A stretch of 16,227 bases of DNA from contig JBBPYR010000203.1 in assembly GCA_038199755.1 (NCBI GenBank), forward strand, positions 1 through 16,227, in the 5' to 3' direction. Made by a program: the position numbers and the translations under genes. The stretch's first letter is position 1; the number at the start of each line of letters is the position of its first letter. This stretch comes from JBBPYR01 sp038199755 (GTDB lineage: Bacteria > Chloroflexota > Ktedonobacteria > Ktedonobacterales > Ktedonobacteraceae). The notes under the pieces are model-generated. The model ran no database searches, was not told the DNA's origin, and saw only the letters and a list, made by a program, of their open reading frames with translations. Positions 13,906-16,227 of this stretch are shown here, piece after piece.

Positions 13906-13913
13906 TCTATGTG

Positions 13914-14867
13914 TTACCCTTGCAAAGAACGCGCATGAGAGAGTAGCCTGGACATAATCCAAGTGCGTGCCTTTTCCGCTTGTATGTCTATCGCTGCATG
14001 GACCAGTGGACCATCGATCATGCGAGGCACCATCAATCCTTGCAGTGGGCCATGAGTGAACACACGCACATTCATCTCCTCAAACGAAAAGATAGTTGGC
14101 TCACATAGTACCGCTATTGTGAGCGGGTCATGCAAAAAGGGCAGGGCAGGCTGCCAACGAGGACGGTGCCGCTGCCACACCTGTAGCAATTTGTACAAAA
14201 GCTGTGTTTGTGCTGTGTTATGCTCACGAAGTTGTGCCACATCATTGGCACGTAGCTGGCAGCGTGTCGTGATGTTCCAGCCCAACAGCGTCACAGGAAT
14301 ACCCGAACCCAGCACAATACTCGCCGCTTGCGCATCGTTGCGCACATTCCATTCGGGAAATGGAATGCTACTTGTGCCGCCCATGAGGATGATTCTTCGT
14401 ATAGCCATGAACAGACTGGGCTCACGGGAGAGTGCGGCTGCAATATTGGTGAGTGGACCAAGGCAGAGCACAGTGAGTTGCCTATAGTGTTGTTGTGCTG
14501 TTTGTATGAGCAAGTCGGGACCGGAGAGGGGAGAAAGTGCTCTTAATGAGGCGCGTGGATCAAGAATGGCGGCCTGCGGCACGCCGGAAGCTCTACCGCG
14601 TGGTTGCAGTGGTGTGCCGATGCCCGCCGCGACGGGGATGTCGTTGCACCCATAGGTGGCGAGCAAGTGAGTGGCCAGCCGTGCCCGTAGTCCCGTGTCG
14701 CCAAAGACGGTGCTGATGCCTTTTAGCTCGATCTCTGGAGAGCTAAGTGTGAGAGCTACAGCAAATGCGTCGTCAATGTCGTCGCCGATATCTGTATCGA
14801 TGAATAGCGCATGTTTTGTATGGAATTGGCTTACTTGCGAGGCGGATGTTGGGAGCGATTGGTACAT
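13914..14867 (-). CDS. Inosine-uridine-preferring-type nucleoside hydrolase
   Basis: A cytosolic N-ribohydrolase that splits nucleosides into base and ribose for salvage. The calcium-binding signature reads DTDIGDDIDDAF, the longer variant of the D-x-D-x-G-x-D-D motif. PLTNIAAAL and EWNVRNDAQAA align with the ribose-binding regions (the second is usually EFNIxxDPEAA, so R and N here are unusual). FLHDPLTIA supplies the conserved His-Asp pair near residue 246. Base specificity cannot be read. The frame opens with a GTG at 14873, but the ATG at 14867 is better placed relative to AGAGGG at 14877-14882, giving 317 residues. It is divergent from the aminotransferase and convergent with the cysteine desulfurase. 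Confidence 0.88.
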   Translation of the reverse strand: MYQSLPTSASQVSQFHTKHALFIDTDIGDDIDDAFAVALTLSSPEIELKGISTVFGDTGLRARLATHLLATYGCNDIPVAAGIGTPLQPRGRASGVPQAAILDPRASLRALSPLSGPDLLIQTAQQHYRQLTVLCLGPLTNIAAALSREPSLFMAIRRIILMGGTSSIPFPEWNVRNDAQAASIVLGSGIPVTLLGWNITTRCQLRANDVAQLREHNTAQTQLLYKLLQVWQRHRPRWQPALPFLHDPLTIAVLCEPTIFSFEEMNVRVFTHGPLQGLMVPRMIDGPLVHAAIDIQAEKARTWIMSRLLSHARSLQG

Positions 14868-14914
14868 TGTCACTAGCCCTCTTTTATGTTACTCTTTGCT
14901 TGTATGATGGCGAT

Positions 14915-14937
14915 GAAAAGTGTTTTTGGCACTTTTC
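14915..14937. promoter_or_regulatory. Short perfect palindrome in a divergent intergenic region
   Basis: GAAAAGTG (14915-14922) and CACTTTTC (14930-14937) are perfect 8-bp inverted arms around 7 bases. It lies between the divergent nucleoside hydrolase and aminotransferase (14868-15009), where it could be an operator for a regulator of either gene. Neither gene ends here, so a terminator is less likely. No regulator is encoded nearby. Confidence 0.35.
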
Positions 14938-14968
14938 TTTATCAAATGTACCACATAGAGGGTGCGAA

Positions 14969-14988
14969 GATGCCCACGGAGGGGTATC
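14969..14988 (-). repeat. Decayed REP-like palindrome (family B)
   Basis: On the minus strand GATACCCCTCCGTGGGCATC matches the family B core with two substitutions and one inserted loop base. The GTAG foot is lost and one stem pair is broken. It ends about 20 bases before the aminotransferase start codon, a position similar to that of the REP pair before larE. The resemblance is partial and could be chance. Confidence 0.4.
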
Positions 14989-15009
14989 GTTGAGAGGAAA
15001 TACATTTTT

Positions 15010-16182
15010 ATGGATATGGTAAAACGGGAGTTACTTTCGCAACGTGTACAGCTGGTCAAACCTTCGGGAATTCGTAAGTTTTTTGATATTATTAATACGA
15101 TGCCCAATGTGATCTCGTTGGGAGTGGGTGAGCCTGATTTTGTGACACCCGAACATATTCGGCAAGCTGGTATTCGTTCTATTGAGCAGGGACATACGCG
15201 CTATACATCGAACTTTGGTATGTTGGAATTGCGCCAGGAAATCGCGGCCATGTTGCAGCGTCGCTATGGCCTCTCGTATGATCCCGTGAAGCAGTTACTA
15301 GTGACGGTCGGGGTGAGTGAGGGCGTAGACTTGGCGATGCGTACACTGATAGATCCGGGTGACGAGGTTATTTCACCCGATCCTGGCTATGTGGCATATG
15401 AGGCGGATATCATCATCTCCGGCGGAGTACCAGTGCCTGTTCCTACCTATGCTGAGTTTGATTTTGGCGTACGAGCCGCAGAAATCGCCGCTGCAATTAC
15501 GCCGCGCACAAAGATGATCCTGCTGGGCAGTCCGAATAATCCCACGGGTGCAGTTATTCCGCGCTCCGAGCTGGAAGGCATTGCGCGCTTGGCAGTTGAG
15601 CATGATTTGATCATCGTCGCTGATGAGGTGTATAGTCGCTTGGTGTATGATACTGAGTTTGTCAGTATCGCGACCTTCCCCGGTATGCAGGAACGCACTG
15701 TCTTGCTTGATGGTTTCTCGAAGGCGTATGCCATGACGGGGTGGCGCGTGGGTTATGTGGCGGCACCAGCAGCTATTCTAGAGGCAATGCTTAAGATACA
15801 TCAGTATACTATTATGTGTGCAGGTACTTCCGCGCAAGAGGCGGCGATAGAGGCGTTGCGTCACGGTGAAGAGGATGTGCGTGTGATGCATGACGATTAT
15901 CAACGTCGTGGGCGCATGTTTGTTGCAGGGCTCAATACTATTGGCCTACCCACCTGTCTACCGCGTGGTGCCTTCTACGCGTTTCCTTATATCGGGAACA
16001 CAGGCATGACCGATGAAGAGTTTGCCGAAAAATTGCTCTTTGAAGAGCAGGTTGCCGCTGTCCCCGGCAGTGCGTTTGGGGCCGCTGGTACTGGGTATCT
16101 GCGCTGCGCCTATTGCACGGCCTATGATAAGCTGGAAGAAGCCTTGGTACGCATGGAGCGTTTCTTGAAGAAACATCAATAA
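15010..16182 (+). CDS. Class I/II PLP-dependent aminotransferase (aspartate aminotransferase-like)
   Basis: A fold-type I transaminase of 390 residues from the chosen start. Numbering from the ATG at 15010: LGVGEPDF (about 37-44) opens the domain, YTSNFG binds substrate, PNNPTG (175-180) carries the cofactor-contacting Asn, ADEVYS (204-209) has the pyridine-nitrogen Asp and Tyr, SKAYAMTGWRVGY includes the Schiff-base lysine K238, and GYLRCAY has the substrate-carboxylate Arg R365. This fits the Ib aspartate aminotransferase group, but amino-donor specificity is open. An upstream in-frame GTG at 14962 would add 16 residues encoded partly by a palindromic repeat. The ATG at 15010 is preferred, with GAGAGG at 14992-14997, although the 12-nt spacing is long; the ATG at 15016 is an alternative. 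The neighbouring nucleoside hydrolase is divergent and no pathway partner is adjacent. Confidence 0.9.
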   Translation: MDMVKRELLSQRVQLVKPSGIRKFFDIINTMPNVISLGVGEPDFVTPEHIRQAGIRSIEQGHTRYTSNFGMLELRQEIAAMLQRRYGLSYDPVKQLLVTVGVSEGVDLAMRTLIDPGDEVISPDPGYVAYEADIIISGGVPVPVPTYAEFDFGVRAAEIAAAITPRTKMILLGSPNNPTGAVIPRSELEGIARLAVEHDLIIVADEVYSRLVYDTEFVSIATFPGMQERTVLLDGFSKAYAMTGWRVGYVAAPAAILEAMLKIHQYTIMCAGTSAQEAAIEALRHGEEDVRVMHDDYQRRGRMFVAGLNTIGLPTCLPRGAFYAFPYIGNTGMTDEEFAEKLLFEEQVAAVPGSAFGAAGTGYLRCAYCTAYDKLEEALVRMERFLKKHQ

Positions 16183-16206
16183 AAGCATAAGCACAAGAGC
16201 AGGGAA

Positions 16207-16227
16207 GTGGAAGCCAGCGGCTTCCAC
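16207..16227 (+). terminator. Hairpin after the aminotransferase, cut by the window end
   Basis: GTGGAAGCC, loop AGC, GGCTTCCAC forms a perfect 9-bp stem starting 24 bases after the aminotransferase stop codon. Whether a T-run follows is not visible, so it may be an intrinsic terminator or another dispersed palindrome. Confidence 0.4.

Overview
The window reads as a stretch of chromosome from a free-living bacterium of moderate G+C content. The protein sequences look most like Chloroflexota, perhaps Ktedonobacteria. That is an impression from the mix of genes (a DnaQ/UvrC-like fusion, membrane-anchored proteins with long cytosolic arms, many small intergenic palindromes), not a search result. 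No rRNA, tRNA, phage, transposase or cas gene was seen. Thirteen protein-coding genes account for most of the sequence.

Layout. Bases 1-341 are non-coding, with a promoter candidate and a 24-bp inverted repeat. Next comes a DEDDh exonuclease fused to a UvrC-like GIY-YIG nuclease (+, 342-2501). It converges on a membrane-anchored glycoside hydrolase with a proline-rich arm (-, 2559-4847). A 316-bp divergent promoter region leads to the nucleotide operon dcd-tmk (+, 5164-6414). This converges on a minus-strand operon that reads, in transcription order, MocA/MobA-like nucleotidyltransferase, TPR protein, ABC exporter (9467 down to 6467). A 232-bp divergent region packed with small palindromic repeats leads to a plus-strand operon: larE, a His-rich membrane-anchored protein and a zinc-ribbon membrane protein (9700-12641). 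A cysteine desulfurase follows with its own extended -10 promoter (12754-13905). It converges, 8 bp apart, on a nucleoside hydrolase (-, 13914-14867). A class I/II aminotransferase (+, 15010-16182) and a hairpin close the window.

How the genes relate. dcd and tmk are successive contributors to dTTP synthesis, 9 bp apart. larE (sacrificial sulfur transfer), the MocA-like protein (cofactor nucleotidyl transfer) and the cysteine desulfurase (sulfur mobilisation) lie near each other and hint at cofactor or sulfur chemistry, but no larB, larC or molybdenum hydroxylase gene is present, so this is inference. The rest is mixed housekeeping.

The most notable unexplained structure is a set of short palindromes that look like REP elements. 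One family has a GTAG foot, a GGATGCCC stem, a 5-nt loop and a GGGCATCC stem, with four copies plus one decayed copy. A second family has a GTAG foot and a GGAC...GTCC stem, in one inverted pair. Two inverted pairs (217-299 and 9593-9685) have the geometry of REPINs and lie just upstream of start codons. REP elements are normally mobilised by RAYT transposases; none is in the window.
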